A DNA stretch of 23,705 bases, from positions 1 through 23,705 of the IMG/VR virus record IMGVR_UViG_3300018412_000052; one strand, 5' to 3'. The stretch comes from a virus. The notes under the pieces were generated by a model that searched no databases, was not told where the DNA came from, and saw only the letters and a program-made list of their open reading frames with translations. Every line of letters starts with the position of its first letter. Within the stretch, counting starts at the first letter, position 1. The position numbers and the translations under genes were made by a program. Positions 22,957-23,705 of this stretch are shown one piece after another.

Positions 22957-22960
22957 GTTT
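22929..22960. terminator. Terminator between convergent units
   Basis: AAGACCTCAC (22929-22938) pairs with GTGGGGTCTT (22945-22954) with one U-G wobble, six-base loop, then TTTTGTTT. On the other strand the stem is followed by CTTATTTATTAT, so it may also stop the rusA transcript, whose stop codon is at 22963. It ends the late operon, which has no terminator after the holin genes, and the copy B RNA. Confidence 0.85.
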
Positions 22961-22962
22961 GT

Positions 22963-23433
22963 CTATACGATTGATGCGAGTGCTTCACGTCTATCTTTTT
23001 CTGTTTGTACACGTACGTTTATTTCTACACGTGGGTTTTCCTTATCGTACTCTACGGTCTTTATGTTTGGCATAACGTAGTAATCGTTGTCAAACACTAT
23101 GTCTTGCATTACGTCTAGTAAAAGCTTCAAGCAATTATGACTATCCCTAACACGTCTGTCGGGCATGAAGAACACCAAATCTATGTACAACCACGTTGAT
23201 TTGTTTTGTTTTAACCATCGTTGTTCTTCTATCGCTAAGTTAATTAACGAACGGCTTACTCTCACGTAATTCTCTGCTTGCTTTGTTAGGCGTTTCCCAC
23301 CACCTCTTGTGTTTATGTACATGTGGTTAACGCTTGGTGGAAGTGGTAGAGACATCTTTAGCTTCTTCCTTGGGTAGCGTGCATCTTCTCTGTACAAATC
23401 TTCCTTAACTTCTTGTGTTTCTTTTTTTCTCAT
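22963..23433 (-). CDS. rusA: RusA-family Holliday junction resolvase
   Basis: 156 residues; ATG at 23433 with AGGGGG (23445-23440) seven bases upstream. LPLPPSVNHMY (about 29-39) is the RusA opening. RRVRDSHNCLKLLLD (93-107) and the acidic FDND (114-117) correspond to the catalytic region: Asp97 matches E. coli RusA Asp70 and Lys103 matches Lys76, and Asp115/Asp117 lie near Asp91. The place of Asp72 holds His99. The first 25 residues are an extra, highly charged extension. The enzyme cuts four-way DNA junctions made during recombination and replication, useful for debranching DNA before packaging. It is the only complete - strand gene and belongs to the neighbouring early region. Confidence 0.88.
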   Translation of the reverse strand: MRKKETQEVKEDLYREDARYPRKKLKMSLPLPPSVNHMYINTRGGGKRLTKQAENYVRVSRSLINLAIEEQRWLKQNKSTWLYIDLVFFMPDRRVRDSHNCLKLLLDVMQDIVFDNDYYVMPNIKTVEYDKENPRVEINVRVQTEKDRREALASIV

Positions 23434-23597
23434 GTAATTCCCCCTGTGATGTGTGATGAGGACGTGCTACTCGTGCCCACCTCCATGAAGCACTTTCGCA
23501 CATGTTTTGTCCTCTTTGAGTATGTCATGCCGATGTTGTACATCTTCATTTGTCATTGTTGTGGAAGTTCGACAACACGGCAATAACACACCTCTAC
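23434..23597 (-). ncRNA. Structured leader of rusA, candidate cis-regulatory RNA
   Basis: About 165 bases lie between the predicted start and the rusA ATG, visibly richer in G and C than the surroundings. Read on the - strand, distal part: GAGGAC (23514-23509) pairs with GUCCUC (23463-23458). Inside it two GUGC segments pair with two GCAC segments, enclosing an internal loop of GAAA against GAGUA; AGUA opposite GAA is the bulged-G (loop E/sarcin-ricin) pattern. The apical loop contains GGAGGUGG. Proximal part: UGCCG/CGGCA (23582-23578/23532-23528) encloses GUUGU/ACAAC and AUGU/ACAU, a possible three-way junction. UCCUC of the closing stem can alternatively pair with GGGGA of the rusA ribosome binding site. 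Pairings were found by eye. Confidence 0.5.
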
Positions 23598-23602
23598 TTC
23601 AC

Positions 23603-23611
23603 ATTATATCA
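23603..23611 (-). promoter_or_regulatory. Extended -10 promoter for rusA
   Basis: On the - strand the sequence TGATATAAT holds TATAAT (23608-23603) with TG at 23611-23610. No good -35 box is visible at 16-18 bp (TAGATT at best), as is common for extended -10 promoters. The same TGTGATATAAT string occurs in the promoter at 12598-12626. The expected start is near 23596. Confidence 0.6.
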
Positions 23612-23636
23612 CATCATCTTGGGAAAATCTACCTTT

Positions 23637-23705
23637 TTATTGCCTATCATCAAAGAAATCTATCATTTTAAATATAACTAACACTGAAGCTACTATCAGC
23701 ATCAC
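23637..23705 (-). CDS. C-terminal end of a gene leaving the window (partial)
   Basis: The - strand frame is open from the window edge to a TAA at 23639-23637 and encodes 22 residues: a hydrophobic run (VMLIVASVLVIF) followed by a polar end (FFDDRQ). This looks like the end of a small membrane protein, or of a protein with a C-terminal span. It lies upstream of the rusA promoter on the same strand. Too short to identify. Confidence 0.45.
   Translation of the reverse strand: MMLIVASVLVIFKMIDFFDDRQ

Noticed and set aside
23430-23549. A second - strand ORF of 39 codons ending in an ATGA overlap with the rusA start.
   Set aside because: No ribosome binding site, third codon positions unusually rich in G and C compared with the phage genes, and it overlaps the same stems in another frame.
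23467-23556. A - strand ORF of 29 codons (ATG at 23556, MTNEDVQHRHDILKEDK...) in the rusA leader; longer with a TTG start after GAGGTG.
   Set aside because: Composition is protein-like, but the region is better explained by stable stems, the ATG has no ribosome binding site and the extension is Cys-rich and odd. Left open as a possible leader peptide.

Overview
The window is the virion-assembly and lysis half of a double-stranded DNA phage (or prophage) of a low-GC Gram-positive host, most likely a Bacillota member. The reasons are strong AGGAGG ribosome binding sites, several TTG starts, an Amidase_2 endolysin, UviB/BhlA-like and small two-span holins, an XkdX protein and collagen-like fibre modules typical of Bacillota phages. 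No tape-measure, tail-tube or sheath gene is present. Instead there is a long portal, a P22 gp4-like adaptor, a P22 gp10/T7 gp12-like tail hub and two long internal-virion-type proteins, so a short-tailed (podovirus-like) particle is the best reading.

Layout. 1-515 is a gene-poor control region with a possible promoter over a 15-bp palindrome, a near-consensus extended -10 promoter (189-217) and a ~290-nt leader holding an array of stem-loops. From 516 to 22646 every gene is on the + strand: two small unknowns, small and large terminase, portal, scaffold, major capsid protein, a terminator, a small acidic/basic protein, head-tail adaptor, tail hub, collagen-like fibre, second fibre/adhesin, an XkdW-position protein and XkdX. 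A terminator (12572-12601) then overlaps a second promoter (12598-12626) that starts the last block: Ser-rich protein, small membrane protein, amidase endolysin, a Gln-rich protein with an 11-residue repeat, a 2132-residue virion protein ending in a staphylococcal-nuclease domain, and two holin-type proteins.

22647-22962 is a second control region. It repeats the promoter and parts of the structured leader of the first one, then ends in a terminator that lies between two converging transcription units. On the - strand follow a RusA-family Holliday junction resolvase, its ~165-nt GC-richer leader, an extended -10 promoter, and the C-terminal end of another gene leaving the window. This marks the edge of the early/recombination region.

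Most notable: (1) two related promoter-plus-structured-RNA modules flanking the 22-kb late operon; (2) a rusA leader that folds on paper into a hairpin with a loop E (bulged-G) type internal loop, with a mutually exclusive pairing that would cover the rusA ribosome binding site; (3) an in-frame internal ribosome binding site in the endolysin gene that would release its C-terminal domain separately; (4) a nuclease domain fused to the end of a giant virion protein; and (5) an 11-residue (hendecad) repeat in a putative ejection protein. All functional calls come from motif reading by eye; no database or folding program was used.
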